Notes: generated from the sequence alone by a model not told the origin. DNA of 46,072 nt from an uncultured Propionibacteriaceae bacterium (GCA_945911015.1 CAMDZW010000030.1:1-46072); one strand, 5' to 3'. Shown: positions 1 through 8,766, numbered from the stretch's first letter. A program made the numbers and translations.

Positions 1-344
1 AATGGAAAGAATTTGTTTGATATGAATAGGAAAGGAACAGCTCTACTCTCATGCACCAGTACCCTTGTACCCCCATTTATCTGCGTCACCAGTGAGGCCA
101 CGACCTGGAAGGCCTCGGTCGGGTCGCGGCGGTCCTGCCCGCGGTCAGCGGTGAGGGTGTCCAGTGGTGCGGCGGGCTGCTGTGGTGCCTGGATCTCGGG
201 GCGGACCTCTGGGAGGGGGTCGGTCTGCAGCAGTGACCGCGACACTGCCACATCCAGCGGCTCGATCTCGGGCGCCTCGAACTGGTCGGGACGCGTCAAG
301 GGCGCATACTCGGGTCCGTCCTGCCAAGTGGCCATGCCGGACAT
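1..344 (-). CDS. Hypothetical protein, N-terminal part, truncated by window edge
   Basis: An open frame begins at the ATG complementary to 342-344 and runs without a stop for 114 codons off the left edge. It is divergent from larE with about 40 bases between them. The first ~90 residues are acidic and proline-rich (start MSGMATWQDGPEYAPL) with codon use typical of the window. This suggests a soluble or tail-like conserved actinobacterial protein, but I recognise no domain. An internal ATG at 335 is an alternative start. Base composition changes near the edge: bases 1-60 are about 37% G+C, against well over 60% elsewhere. The last residues (VPFLFISNKFF) therefore may not belong to the original gene. 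Function unknown. Confidence 0.5.
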   Translation of the reverse strand, partial: MSGMATWQDGPEYAPLTRPDQFEAPEIEPLDVAVSRSLLQTDPLPEVRPEIQAPQQPAAPLDTLTADRGQDRRDPTEAFQVVASLVTQINGGTRVLVHESRAVPFLFISNKFFP

Positions 345-384
345 GCTATCGCCCGCCCAGTCTGGGCTCACCTAGTCTGGGGCG

Positions 385-1236
385 GTGTCCACCATCGATG
401 ACCTGACCCGGGCCCGGGTTGCCGCGTTGCTGACCGATCTGTCCCTTCGTGACGGTGTCGTGGTTGCCTTCTCCGGTGGGGCTGACTCGGCCTTCCTGCT
501 GGCAGCAGCAGTCCGTGCTCTCGGAGCCGACCGGGTCCTCGCTGCGACGGCCATTTCGGATTCACTGCCGCAGTCGGAGCGCGGACCGGCCGCCGAGTTC
601 GCTGCCGAACTCGGAGTGGCGCACCGGATGGTCGACACCCACGAGATGGACCGCGACGGCTACCGGGCCAATGCCGGCAGCCGCTGCTACTTCTGCAAGG
701 CTGAGCTGCTCGACGTGGTCTCACCAATCGCCGACGAGCTCGGCTGGGACGTCGCCACCGGAACCAACGCCGATGACGCGGTCGCCGGTTTCCGGCCCGG
801 CATCCGTGCCGCCGCCGAACGTGGTGCCATCACCCCACTGCGCGATGCTGGCCTCACCAAGGACCAGATCCGGGCCCAGTCGCAGGCCTGGGCGCTGCGT
901 ACCTGGGACAAACCGGCGGCAGCCTGCCTGAGTTCGCGGATTGCGTACGGGATCACGATCACCCCGAAGTTGTTGGCGAGAGTGGAACGGGCCGAAGCGG
1001 CCGTACGGGCCTGCTGGTCCGCGCCGGTCGCGGTGACCGACCTGCGGGTCCGCGACCTCGGCGAAGGCCGGGCCCGCCTCGAGATCGATGCTGCCGCTCT
1101 GGACAGTCTTGAATCTGACGACACCGCCCGCACGACTGCCCTCGATGCCGTACGGGACAGTGGTTTCGACCATGTCGAACTCCGGGCGTTCCGCTCCGGA
1201 TCGATGAATGACGCCCTGCGGGGTTCAGTCGTCTGA
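385..1236 (+). CDS. larE: ATP-dependent sacrificial sulfur transferase LarE
   Basis: LarE adenylates the carboxylates of the nicotinate-derived precursor and inserts sulfur while building the nickel-pincer cofactor of lactate racemase-type enzymes. The 283-residue protein has the PP-loop SGGADSA at residues 30-36 and the family motifs SRCYFCK (100-105) and AACLSSR (179-185). Three cysteines (C101, C104, C181) sit at characteristic positions. Family members with three cysteines are thought to hold a 4Fe-4S cluster, whereas single-cysteine LarE sacrifices its cysteine; this one looks like the three-cysteine type (inference). Start is GTG at 385, preceded by GGGGCG. No larA, larB or larC lies in the window. 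The 3' end overlaps the convergent TetR gene by 12 bases. Confidence 0.9.
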   Translation: MSTIDDLTRARVAALLTDLSLRDGVVVAFSGGADSAFLLAAAVRALGADRVLAATAISDSLPQSERGPAAEFAAELGVAHRMVDTHEMDRDGYRANAGSRCYFCKAELLDVVSPIADELGWDVATGTNADDAVAGFRPGIRAAAERGAITPLRDAGLTKDQIRAQSQAWALRTWDKPAAACLSSRIAYGITITPKLLARVERAEAAVRACWSAPVAVTDLRVRDLGEGRARLEIDAAALDSLESDDTARTTALDAVRDSGFDHVELRAFRSGSMNDALRGSVV

Positions 1237-1950
1237 CGCCAGGACGGCGATCGCGGTCGTCACGGTACTGAGGCCGAACTCCCAGGCGTGGCTCGGGCTG
1301 TGGGGTGCATTCATCTCGGTCCCGGTAGCGTTGCCGACCCGGGTCGCCAGTGGATGGACCTGATCCACATACGCCTCGAGCCGTTCAGCCCATCGCCCCC
1401 ACAGTTCGGGCATCTGGTCGCGTACGGCGCTGGGGCGGGACGCTCCGGCGTGGTTGGCCACGAAATCGAGCAGGAAGGTGAGGGCGGCATCACGCGTCAC
1501 GTCGTCCAGATCCAGACCGTCCAAGGCATGGAGCTCATGGTCGTACTTGGCGATGGTGCCGGGGCCGAAAGCAGTCCGGTCGTCGTGGATGTCCAACAGC
1601 CACGGGTGCGTCTCGTAGAGGGAACGGTTGTCCCGCGCGATCTGTCGAATCCGTTCCTGCCAGGTCATCGTTCCGAACGGTGACCGAGGCATCGCAGCGC
1701 GCACAGCATCGACCATCAGTACGAGCAGGTCATCGCGACTGTTGACATGGGTGTAGATCGACATGGTCGCCACCGAAAGGTCCGTGGCGAGCGCCCGCAC
1801 GGTGACGGCGGGAAGCCCGTGCCCGTCGGCCAGCGTGATTGCCGCATCGACGACGCTGTTGGTGTCCAGCGACGAGCGCGGTCCGCGGCTGCCACCTTGA
1901 GGTGCGGCGGGGTGGTTCCGCCACAGCAGGTCCAGTAGGTCGGGCTTCAC
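1225..1950 (-). CDS. TetR-family regulator with TetR_C-type ligand domain
   Basis: A transcriptional repressor of about 241 residues. An N-terminal extension precedes the helix-turn-helix region (VTVRALATDLSVATMSIYTH, roughly residues 48-67), and an all-helical C-terminal domain resembles the tetracycline-repressor C-terminal family. I chose the GTG complementary to 1948-1950 because GGAGGAGA lies just upstream. The longer frame to 2007 would run through the operator palindrome. It is divergent from the VOC gene at 2031, and a perfect 18-bp palindrome lies between them, so it probably represses both itself and that gene. The 3' end overlaps the larE 3' end. Confidence 0.85.
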   Translation of the reverse strand: MKPDLLDLLWRNHPAAPQGGSRGPRSSLDTNSVVDAAITLADGHGLPAVTVRALATDLSVATMSIYTHVNSRDDLLVLMVDAVRAAMPRSPFGTMTWQERIRQIARDNRSLYETHPWLLDIHDDRTAFGPGTIAKYDHELHALDGLDLDDVTRDAALTFLLDFVANHAGASRPSAVRDQMPELWGRWAERLEAYVDQVHPLATRVGNATGTEMNAPHSPSHAWEFGLSTVTTAIAVLASDD

Positions 1951-1987
1951 TTCTCTCCTCCAGCCTTGGGAACAAGGCCACATGCTA

Positions 1988-2005
1988 GTACGTTGTACAA
2001 CGTAC
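1988..2005. promoter_or_regulatory. Perfect 18-bp palindrome, probable TetR operator
   Basis: GTACGTTGTACAACGTAC is identical to its reverse complement, centred between 1996 and 1997. It lies 38 bases upstream of the TetR GTG start and 26 bases upstream of the VOC ATG, in the only divergent control region of the pair. That is the usual place for an autoregulatory TetR operator. Confidence 0.75.
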
Positions 2006-2030
2006 ATAGTTTCTCTGGATGGGAGTCCCC

Positions 2031-2420
2031 ATGACGATCACCTCGTTCGCTGTCTCGCTCAATGTGGCGGATGCGGCGGTGTCAGCTGAGTTCGCGCAGC
2101 AGCACTTCGGCTTCGTCGAGGCGATGGCTGCAGACGGATTCGTCTCGCTGTCGCATCCCGGCCTGACGTCGAACGTGATCTTTCTCGACGTCGGCCTGTC
2201 CACCTTCAAGCCGTCGTCCCATGCTGGCGCCGCGGGTGACGGTCTGCTCCTGGTGCTCACCGTCGACGACCTGGACGAGCAGTTCGCTCGCATCGCCGCC
2301 AGCGGAGCTCGAGTCGTCACGAAACCCGAGACTGAACCGTGGGGAGAACGGTTCTGTCAGTTCGCCGACGGCAACGGTGTGCTGTGGCAGTTGGTGCAAT
2401 GGGTGGACTCACCCGGCTGA
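2031..2420 (+). CDS. VOC (glyoxalase/bleomycin-resistance fold) family protein
   Basis: A 129-residue single VOC protein built from beta-alpha-beta-beta-beta modules. It opens with the typical paired-strand element (ITSFAVSLNVADAAVSAEF) and ends with FADGNGVLWQLVQW, the usual closing strand. VOC proteins bind metals or hydrophobic ligands and include dioxygenases, glyoxalases and antibiotic-binding resistance proteins. The substrate cannot be read here. An ATG at 2019 is in frame, but GGGAG sits five bases before the ATG at 2031, which decides the start. Divergent control with the TetR gene suggests ligand-induced expression, perhaps detoxification. Confidence 0.8.
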   Translation: MTITSFAVSLNVADAAVSAEFAQQHFGFVEAMAADGFVSLSHPGLTSNVIFLDVGLSTFKPSSHAGAAGDGLLLVLTVDDLDEQFARIAASGARVVTKPETEPWGERFCQFADGNGVLWQLVQWVDSPG

Positions 2421-2429
2421 GTCGTGGCC

Positions 2430-3857
2430 TCAGGGGTGGGTGCGGATGATCGCGAACGGGGAGACCCGACGCAAGGTGCCCATCGTCACGAAGGGCACCC
2501 GACGCTGACCGAACCGGATCGAGTCGAGGTGGAAGTCCGCGCGGCGGACCGGCACCCGGCCGAGGCTGAGCTGGGCCGAGTGAGCCATCACCGCGGTGAT
2601 CAGGATCGCCAACAGGATCGTCATGCCGCCGGTGACCAGCAGGGTGGTCTGCGGACCAATGTGGTCGATGCCGAAACCGAGGATCGGGCTGCCGACGGCC
2701 TGCAGGCCGAGCTGGATCAACATGTAGACCGCCATCACCCGACCACGGACCGCCGGAGCACAGGCGGTCTGCACCAGGGTGTTGGCCCCGATCAGGAAGG
2801 TCAGAGTGATCAGTCCGGTGATGACCAGTGCTGCGCCGAAGAGGACCGCGCTGGGAGCCATACCGGCGGCGATGACCGCCACGCCCAACACCCCGAGCAA
2901 CAGGGCCAGGCCACGAAGCCGGATCGGTGACTTGCGGCCGGCCGACAGCAGCGCGCCCGACAGTGCGCCGACCGCGTTGAGACTGGTCAGCAACGAGTAA
3001 CCGTTGACACCGAGGTCCCAGACCTTGTCGGCGAAAGCGGTGATCACCACGGTCATGTTGAGCGCAAAGAGACTCGCGATGGCCAGCAGGATCAAGGCCC
3101 ACTTCACCTCGGAGGTCCGCACGATGTAGACCAGCCCCACCTTCAACTGACCCTTGGCACGGGTCGCCGGGGTCGGCAACTGGCCGACCTCCGGCTTGAT
3201 CTGGGTGATCACGGCGACCACCGCGGCCGTCGCCACCGCATTCGCCACGAAGGACCAGCCGAGACCGATGGTGCCGATCAGCACGCCCGACAGGGCCGGG
3301 CCGACCAGGGCGGCGGAGTGGAAGACCGAGCTGTTGAGGCTGACCGCATTACGGATCCGGCTCGGGCCGACCAGCTCCGAGACCAGAGCCGAACGGGCCG
3401 GCCCGTCGAAGACGGTCACCATGCCGAGCACGAAGGCGATGACGTAGACATGCCAGACCTGTGCGCTGCCGGTCAAGGCCAGCAGGCCGAGGGTGGCTGC
3501 ACACAGCGCCGCCGCGGACTGGGTGATGAGCAGAATCTTCTGTTTGGGGAACCGGTCGGCGATCACACCGGAGAACAGGCCGACCATCAGGAAGGGAAGG
3601 AACTGAAGGGCGACGGTGATGCCGACTGCGGCAGCGCTGCCGGTCAGTTGCAGCACCATCCAGTCCTGGGCCACGCGCTGCATCCAGCTGCCGGTCGCCC
3701 CGATCGCCTGCGAGCCGAGCAGCAGGCGGTAGTTGCGCACCTGCAGCGCGGCGAGCCCGGTCGGCCACTGGCGCGGCCCGCGGGTGCGCTGGATCGGCCG
3801 AGCCAGCTGCTCGACGGCAGCCGAGATGGGCAGGACGGTAGGCGTGCGCGTGGGCAC
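2430..3857 (-). CDS. MFS transporter, EntS/MFS_3-type exporter
   Basis: A polytopic inner-membrane protein of about 475 residues with 12 predicted hydrophobic segments. After a short cytoplasmic N-terminus the first segment follows LRNYRLLLGSQ-like sequence (here VRNYRLLLGSQAIGATGSWMQ), a signature of the MFS_3/enterobactin-exporter group. The loop between segments 2 and 3 carries GVIADRFPKQ, the standard MFS A-like motif. I chose the GTG complementary to 3855-3857; the open frame extends 43 codons further upstream, but that part has no membrane or domain character. The substrate is unknown. It is convergent with the VOC gene and divergent from a LysR gene, which may control it. Confidence 0.85.
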   Translation of the reverse strand: MPTRTPTVLPISAAVEQLARPIQRTRGPRQWPTGLAALQVRNYRLLLGSQAIGATGSWMQRVAQDWMVLQLTGSAAAVGITVALQFLPFLMVGLFSGVIADRFPKQKILLITQSAAALCAATLGLLALTGSAQVWHVYVIAFVLGMVTVFDGPARSALVSELVGPSRIRNAVSLNSSVFHSAALVGPALSGVLIGTIGLGWSFVANAVATAAVVAVITQIKPEVGQLPTPATRAKGQLKVGLVYIVRTSEVKWALILLAIASLFALNMTVVITAFADKVWDLGVNGYSLLTSLNAVGALSGALLSAGRKSPIRLRGLALLLGVLGVAVIAAGMAPSAVLFGAALVITGLITLTFLIGANTLVQTACAPAVRGRVMAVYMLIQLGLQAVGSPILGFGIDHIGPQTTLLVTGGMTILLAILITAVMAHSAQLSLGRVPVRRADFHLDSIRFGQRRVPFVTMGTLRRVSPFAIIRTHP

Positions 3858-4124
3858 GGAGATCACCTGTTCTGATTGGTGCGACACAGAGGAAGATGGG
3901 CGACTATGCCCGAGGAGGAGGGTGGTGCGCGACGATCGGAGATGTCTCCGACGGCCGTGGTGCCAGTCTAGGGAACTTGGCGTCACGTGGCAGCGCCCAC
4001 TGGAGTATATGTGGTATTGCCGTTCATTATCAACTCGGCCGATCCTCCGGTTGCGATCAATGAATCACATGAGTGGGTGTGGCGGTCGGTCCGCCACAGC
4101 CGGATCCGGAATAGGATCGCCGTT

Positions 4125-5000
4125 GTGGCGACCGACAAGCACTTCGACCTGGCCCAGCTGCGGACCTTCCTGGCCGTGGTGAGCACCGGCAGCTTCACCC
4201 GTGCCGGAGAACAACTCGGGCTGAGCCAGCCGACTGTCTCCCAACACATCCGCCGCCTCGAGGACTTCATGGGGCGGGCGCTGCTGATCCGCGACACCCG
4301 CAAGGTCTCGGTGACCGACAACGGCCTGGCCCTGGCCGGCTTCGCCCGGCAGATGTTGGCCACCAACGACGAGGCCCTGTCCTACTTCTCCGCCGGGACG
4401 GCGATGAGTGGCCGGCTCCGCTTCGGCGCCGCCGACGAACTCGCCCTGACCGAGCTGCCCTCGATCCTGCGGGCCTTCCGGGTGGACCACCCCCGGATCA
4501 ATCTCGAGCTGACCGTGACCCAGTCCGGCACCCTGCAGCGCCGCCTGCTGGCCAACCATCTTGACCTGATCTTCATCAACCAGCAGGCCGATGCCGGCCA
4601 GGGCCGACTGGTCCGCCGTGACCACCTGGTGTGGGTGGGGCTGGAGCGGGCCGAGATCAATCCGAACGAACCGGTCCCGTTGGTCACCTACCAGGCGCCG
4701 AGCCACAGTCGTACGGTGGCCATCAATGCCCTCGAGTCCGAAGGGCGACGCTGGCGGGTCACCTGCATCACCCGCGAGGTCAACGGTCTGCTCGCCGCAG
4801 TCCGGGCCGGACTCGGGGTCGCAGTGCTGGCGCAGAGCAGGATCCCTCAGGACATGCGGGCGCTGACCGGACGGTACGACCTGCCCGCGCTGCCCGACAT
4901 CGAAATGGCGCTGCTGGCCAACCCGCGGGCCGCCAAGGAGCCGGTCGAGGCATTGAGCCGGGCCATCCTTGATTTGCGGATGACCCCGTTCCGACCCTGA
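4125..5000 (+). CDS. LysR-family transcriptional regulator
   Basis: A 291-residue LysR regulator. The N-terminal winged helix-turn-helix reads FDLAQLRTFLAVVSTGSFTR and then AGEQLGLSQPTVSQHIRRLE (residues ~6-45). The C-terminal part is a periplasmic-binding-like effector domain. The chosen start is GTG at 4125 with AGGA about eight bases upstream; the open frame reaches back to 3987, but that region is AT-rich and looks like promoter. The 267-base divergent gap to the MFS gene contains TTCATT (4023-4028) and AATGAA (4059-4064) as a wide dyad. By its divergent position it may regulate the MFS exporter (inference). Confidence 0.85.
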   Translation: MATDKHFDLAQLRTFLAVVSTGSFTRAGEQLGLSQPTVSQHIRRLEDFMGRALLIRDTRKVSVTDNGLALAGFARQMLATNDEALSYFSAGTAMSGRLRFGAADELALTELPSILRAFRVDHPRINLELTVTQSGTLQRRLLANHLDLIFINQQADAGQGRLVRRDHLVWVGLERAEINPNEPVPLVTYQAPSHSRTVAINALESEGRRWRVTCITREVNGLLAAVRAGLGVAVLAQSRIPQDMRALTGRYDLPALPDIEMALLANPRAAKEPVEALSRAILDLRMTPFRP

Positions 5001-5087
5001 CGTACGATTGTCCACGGCGCGTCGCGGGCTGCGGCGCGCCATACCCGTCCCACGGCACCGTTCGGCGCCATCGAGGAGTGAGTTGCT

Positions 5088-5471
5088 GTGCCAACAGGCA
5101 AGGTGAGGTTCTACGACGCCGACAAGGGTTTCGGCTTCCTGACCAAGGATGACGGTGGGGACGTCTATGTCCGCGCCCAGGCGCTGCCGGCCGGTGTGTC
5201 CAGCCTCAAGCCCGGCCAGCGGGTCGAGTTCGGCGTGATCGAGGGACGCAAGGGTGAGCAGGCCCTGTCCCTGCGACTGCTCGAGGCGCCGCCCTCGCTG
5301 TCGAAGGCCCAGCGCAAGAGCCCCGAGACGATGGCGGTCATCGTCGAGGACCTGATCAAGATGCTCGACGGTGTCGGAAACACCTACCGTCGCCACCGCC
5401 ACCCCGATGGCCGTACGGGGGCCAAGGTCGCCCAGGTGTTGCGTGCGGTGGCCGACGAGCTCGAGCTCTGA
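5088..5471 (+). CDS. Cold-shock domain protein with C-terminal extension
   Basis: A 127-residue protein. The first ~65 residues form a cold-shock (OB-fold) domain with the RNP1-like motif KGFGFL and an RNP2-like DVYVRAQ, where classical proteins have DVFVH. These domains bind single-stranded nucleic acid as RNA chaperones. A helical C-terminal extension of about 60 residues is typical of the long actinobacterial type. The start is GTG at 5088, with GAGGAGTGAG about 6-15 bases upstream. It sits 15 bases before the DUF3027 gene, so the two are probably co-transcribed. Confidence 0.9.
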   Translation: MPTGKVRFYDADKGFGFLTKDDGGDVYVRAQALPAGVSSLKPGQRVEFGVIEGRKGEQALSLRLLEAPPSLSKAQRKSPETMAVIVEDLIKMLDGVGNTYRRHRHPDGRTGAKVAQVLRAVADELEL

Positions 5472-5486
5472 GAGTCCTGTGACACA

Positions 5487-6338
5487 ATGACCGACATGGC
5501 AGTACAACCCTCCAGCACGCCGCGCGCACCCAAGGCAAAGGCCGACAAGGCCTGTGTCGATGCGGTCGAACTGGCCCGTGCTGCCGCCGTCGCCCAGTCC
5601 GGTGACTGGGGCCCGCACCACACCTCGGAGCTTCCGGCCTCGGCCGGCAGCGTGGGGGAGCATCTGGGCCACACCGTCGACGGCGATCGGATGGTCACCC
5701 ACCGGTTCGCCTCGACCGACCCGGCCTATCGGGGCTGGCACTGGTCGGTGACCGTCGTGCGTGCCGCCCGGGCCAAGAACGTCACGGTCAACGAAGTCGT
5801 CCTGCTCCCCGGCGAGGATGCGCTGCTGGCCCAGCCGTGGGTGCCCTGGGACGAACGGGTCGGCCCCGGGGACCTCGTGCCCGGGATCCTGATGCCGACT
5901 GCCCCGGAGGATCCGCGGCTCGAGCCCGGATACACCGGTGGGGAGGACGCGGCCGACACCGATCCTGCCGATGCCAGTGTGACCCGTGCCGTGGTGGCCG
6001 AGCTCGGCCTCGGTCGGGAACGAGTGCTGTCGGTCGAGGGCCGCGCAGCCGCAGCCGAACGGTGGCTCGCCGGTGACGGTGGTCCCGACACGGCGATGGC
6101 CCAGCAGGCGCCCGGCAACTGCGTCACCTGCGGTTACTGCATCCGGCTGCAGGGGGCGACCGGCACCCTGTTCGGGGTCTGCGCCAATGAGTACTCACCC
6201 TCCGACGGTCGGGTCGTCAGCCTGGACCACGGCTGCGGCGGGCACTCCGACGTGCTCGACGAGCGGCGCCCGACCGAGCTTCCGGGCCCGGTTTGGGACA
6301 CCATCACCTGGGATGACGACTCCGCGCTGTTCGACTGA
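5487..6338 (+). CDS. DUF3027 family protein
   Basis: A 283-residue soluble protein matching the actinobacterial DUF3027 family. It has a conserved central region (RGWHWSVTVVRAARAKNVTV, about residues 78-97) and the strand/loop QPWVPWDERVGPGDL. Its C-terminal third carries the cysteine motif CVTCGYC plus further cysteines in GVCANEYSP and DHGCGGHSD, which looks like a metal site. Function unknown. Pairing with a cold-shock gene is common for this family as I recall it, which suggests an RNA- or stress-related role. The start may be ATG 5487 or 5496. Confidence 0.85.
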   Translation: MTDMAVQPSSTPRAPKAKADKACVDAVELARAAAVAQSGDWGPHHTSELPASAGSVGEHLGHTVDGDRMVTHRFASTDPAYRGWHWSVTVVRAARAKNVTVNEVVLLPGEDALLAQPWVPWDERVGPGDLVPGILMPTAPEDPRLEPGYTGGEDAADTDPADASVTRAVVAELGLGRERVLSVEGRAAAAERWLAGDGGPDTAMAQQAPGNCVTCGYCIRLQGATGTLFGVCANEYSPSDGRVVSLDHGCGGHSDVLDERRPTELPGPVWDTITWDDDSALFD

Positions 6339-6398
6339 TCCGGTCCACTTCTGACGAAGCTGCACGGCGGGAGCAAAATCCCCTTAGGATGAGCGCCC

Positions 6399-7913
6399 AT
6401 GGTGTCCAAATCTCCCAAGGCCGTCCGCCGTGCGCCGGCCGATGAAACAACTGCGCGTGGCCCCCTCGACAAGTGGTTCGAGATCAGCAAACGTGGCTCG
6501 ACCATCCCGACCGAGGTGATCGGTGGCCTGGTCACCTTCTTTGCGATGGCCTACATCCTCGCGCTCAACCCGCTGATCATCGGCACCGTGACCGACGTTG
6601 CGGGCAACTTCCTCGGTGGCCTCCCCGGGGGCGAACCGGGCAACCCCAACCTGGACAACATGGGCCAGTCCATGTCCATGGTGGCGGCGGCAACCGCCCT
6701 GGTCGCCGGCGTGATGAGCATCCTGATGGGTGTGATCGGCCGGTTCCCGATCTCGCTGGCCGCCGGTCTGGGTCTCAACGCAGTGGTGGCGTTCACCGTG
6801 GCCTCGCAGTTCCCGTGGGAACAGGCCATGGCGCTGGTGGTGTGGGAGGGCATCTTCATCGCCATCTTGGTGTTCACCGGTTTCCGTACCGCGGTCTTCC
6901 GTGCCGTCCCGCCGTCGTTGCGGTCGGCGATCTCGGTCGGCATCGGCCTGTTCGTGGCACTGGTCGGTCTGGCCAATGCCGGCATCGTGCGCACTGGTGG
7001 CGGCCTGATCCAGCTCGGTCCGGACGGTTCCTTGGTCGGTTGGCCGATGGCGATCTTCGTCTTCGGTCTGGTCGTGCTGATCGTGTTGCACGTGCTCAAG
7101 ATCCGTGGTGCCTTGTTGATCTCCATCCTGGCCGCCACGGTCGCCGCGGTCATCGTCGAGGCCGTCGCCAAGGTCGGTGTGTCCGGTGAGGAGAATCCGA
7201 CCGGCTGGATGCTCAATGTGCCGAAGTTCGACGGGGTGGTGGATCTGCCCGACCTGGGCCTGATCGGCCGGGTCGACATGTTCGGCGCCTTCACCGACCC
7301 GAAGTTGATCATCACCGCACTCCTGCTCGTCTTCGCCCTGATGCTGGCCGACTTCTTCGACACCATGGGCACCGTCGTGGCTGTCGGCGCCGAGGGCAAG
7401 CTGCTCGACGACAAGGGTAATCCGCCGCACCTGAGCGCAGTCCTGACCGTCGATTCGCTTGCTGCGGCCGCCGGTGGTCTGGGTTCGGTGTCGAGCAACA
7501 CCGCCTTCGTCGAGTCGACCTCGGGCGTCGCTGCCGGTGCCCGTACAGGTCTGGCCTCAGTGGTGACCGGTGTGGCCTTCCTGATTGCGATGTTCTTCGC
7601 GCCGATCATCAATGTGGTGCCGTCGGAGGCTGCCTCGCCGGTGCTGCTGTTCGTGGGCTTCTTGATGATGAGCCAGATCACCAAGATCAACTGGGACGAG
7701 GTCGAGGACGCCTTGCCGGCCTTCCTGACGATCGCGTTGATGCCATTCACCTACTCGATCACCGCAGGCATGGGTGCCGGCTTCATCGTCTGGGTGCTGA
7801 TGAAGGTGTTGCGGGGCAAGGCCCGCAGTGTCCACCCGCTGTTGTGGGTGATCTCGGCCGCGTTCATCATCTACTTCGGTCAGGGCATCCTGCTCGATCT
7901 GGCGGCAGGCTGA
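6399..7913 (+). CDS. NCS2 (AzgA-type) purine permease
   Basis: A 504-residue membrane transporter of the nucleobase-cation symporter 2 family, AzgA-like branch, which imports hypoxanthine, guanine or adenine. The family opening is present (TEVIGGLVTFFAMAYILALN), as are the LGLNAVVAF segment, the ADFFDTMGT motif around residue 320, and the SVSSNTAFVESTSGVAAGARTGL region. About 12-14 hydrophobic segments fit the family's length. It stands alone, and a strong hairpin terminator follows 35 bases after the stop codon. Which purine is carried cannot be told. Confidence 0.9.
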   Translation: MVSKSPKAVRRAPADETTARGPLDKWFEISKRGSTIPTEVIGGLVTFFAMAYILALNPLIIGTVTDVAGNFLGGLPGGEPGNPNLDNMGQSMSMVAAATALVAGVMSILMGVIGRFPISLAAGLGLNAVVAFTVASQFPWEQAMALVVWEGIFIAILVFTGFRTAVFRAVPPSLRSAISVGIGLFVALVGLANAGIVRTGGGLIQLGPDGSLVGWPMAIFVFGLVVLIVLHVLKIRGALLISILAATVAAVIVEAVAKVGVSGEENPTGWMLNVPKFDGVVDLPDLGLIGRVDMFGAFTDPKLIITALLLVFALMLADFFDTMGTVVAVGAEGKLLDDKGNPPHLSAVLTVDSLAAAAGGLGSVSSNTAFVESTSGVAAGARTGLASVVTGVAFLIAMFFAPIINVVPSEAASPVLLFVGFLMMSQITKINWDEVEDALPAFLTIALMPFTYSITAGMGAGFIVWVLMKVLRGKARSVHPLLWVISAAFIIYFGQGILLDLAAG

Positions 7914-7947
7914 TCCTCCCGGGCACCGATGAGGTCCCGTACGACAT

Positions 7948-7980
7948 GATGCCCGCCCCTCACACAGAGGGGCGGGCATC
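7948..7980. terminator. Strong hairpin terminator (possibly bidirectional)
   Basis: Thirteen-base arms (GATGCCCGCCCCT and its exact complement) are separated by a seven-base loop. The hairpin lies between the convergent ends of the NCS2 permease gene and the TetR gene, so it can serve both. No long U-tract follows, as is usual in actinomycetes. Confidence 0.85.
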
Positions 7981-8000
7981 GTGGTTGGTGGGTCGAGGTG

Positions 8001-8543
8001 TCAGCTGTCACCGACGCCCGAGGTGACCCGGACGACGGCTGCCAGGGCTGGCGAGGCATCTGCGCTCGGCAGCCCGGTCGACACCAGAATGGTGATGAAC
8101 AGTCCTCGGGCCAGGAAGTCCCGGGACTCCTCGGGGGTGGCACCGAATCGATCGGCCAACAGATCGGTCAGGCTGCTCAGTGCCCTTCGGGCTGCCTGGC
8201 CAATTTCGGGATCTCCAGTCCCTGCGCTGACGCTGTGGAGCACCAGACGCATCTTGGCGGGTTCGTCCTTCAGTAGGGAGAGGAAGCCCTCCCTGACCAC
8301 AAGTGGGTCGAAGGTGTCGGATGGGGGACATTGCTCAAACGCCGCGATCAGGGCCGCCAGGGACACCTCGTGGGCAGCGAGGTAGGCCGACAGTTTCCCG
8401 TCAAAGACCTGGCTGATCCTGGGCTGACTGACGCCCGCTTCGTCGGCGATGTGGTTCATCGTGGTTCCGAAGTACCCTCGCCGAGCAAACGCGCGCAGGG
8501 CCGCCGCGACGTATCGGCGTTCCAACTCTGTGTTTGCAGTCAC
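8001..8543 (-). CDS. TetR-family transcriptional regulator
   Basis: A 180-residue regulator starting at GTG (complement of 8541-8543). The helix-turn-helix is clear: YVAAALRAFARRGYFGTTMN then HIADEAGVSQPRISQVFDGK (residues ~11-50). The C-terminal ligand domain belongs to no subfamily I recognise. The 223 bases upstream contain a short hairpin CCTCG-TTTTT-CGAGG (8590-8604) and the dyad CCTGT/ACAGG (8558-8577), the latter a candidate autoregulatory site. No obvious target gene is adjacent: downstream is the convergent permease, and upstream is the 3' end of a LysR gene. Confidence 0.85.
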   Translation of the reverse strand: MTANTELERRYVAAALRAFARRGYFGTTMNHIADEAGVSQPRISQVFDGKLSAYLAAHEVSLAALIAAFEQCPPSDTFDPLVVREGFLSLLKDEPAKMRLVLHSVSAGTGDPEIGQAARRALSSLTDLLADRFGATPEESRDFLARGLFITILVSTGLPSADASPALAAVVRVTSGVGDS

Positions 8544-8766
8544 GGATAGGGAACCTACCTGTTATTGGGTGCACAGGCGAGAGGGAACACCTCGTTTTTC
8601 GAGGCCGAGGGGCAGCCGAAGACCTTCCTGGATTGCGTCAGCGCAACGTTTCACGCGGTGTAACCGGTTTCTGTTTCATTGAGAAGCATGGCCACAGAAA
8701 GTCGGAAAGTTCGTGCCCGCGCTGGCGTGTCCCGGCGACTCAGCGAGAGACGTCGGGGCCTCCGGG

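Noticed and set aside
13..375. Plus-strand frame of 120 codons at the left edge
   Set aside because: Serine/cysteine-rich shadow translation; the opposite strand has gene-like codon use and a plausible start.
4065..5741. A 558-codon antisense frame across the LysR, cold-shock and DUF3027 genes
   Set aside because: It overlaps three recognisable sense genes and has shadow-type composition.
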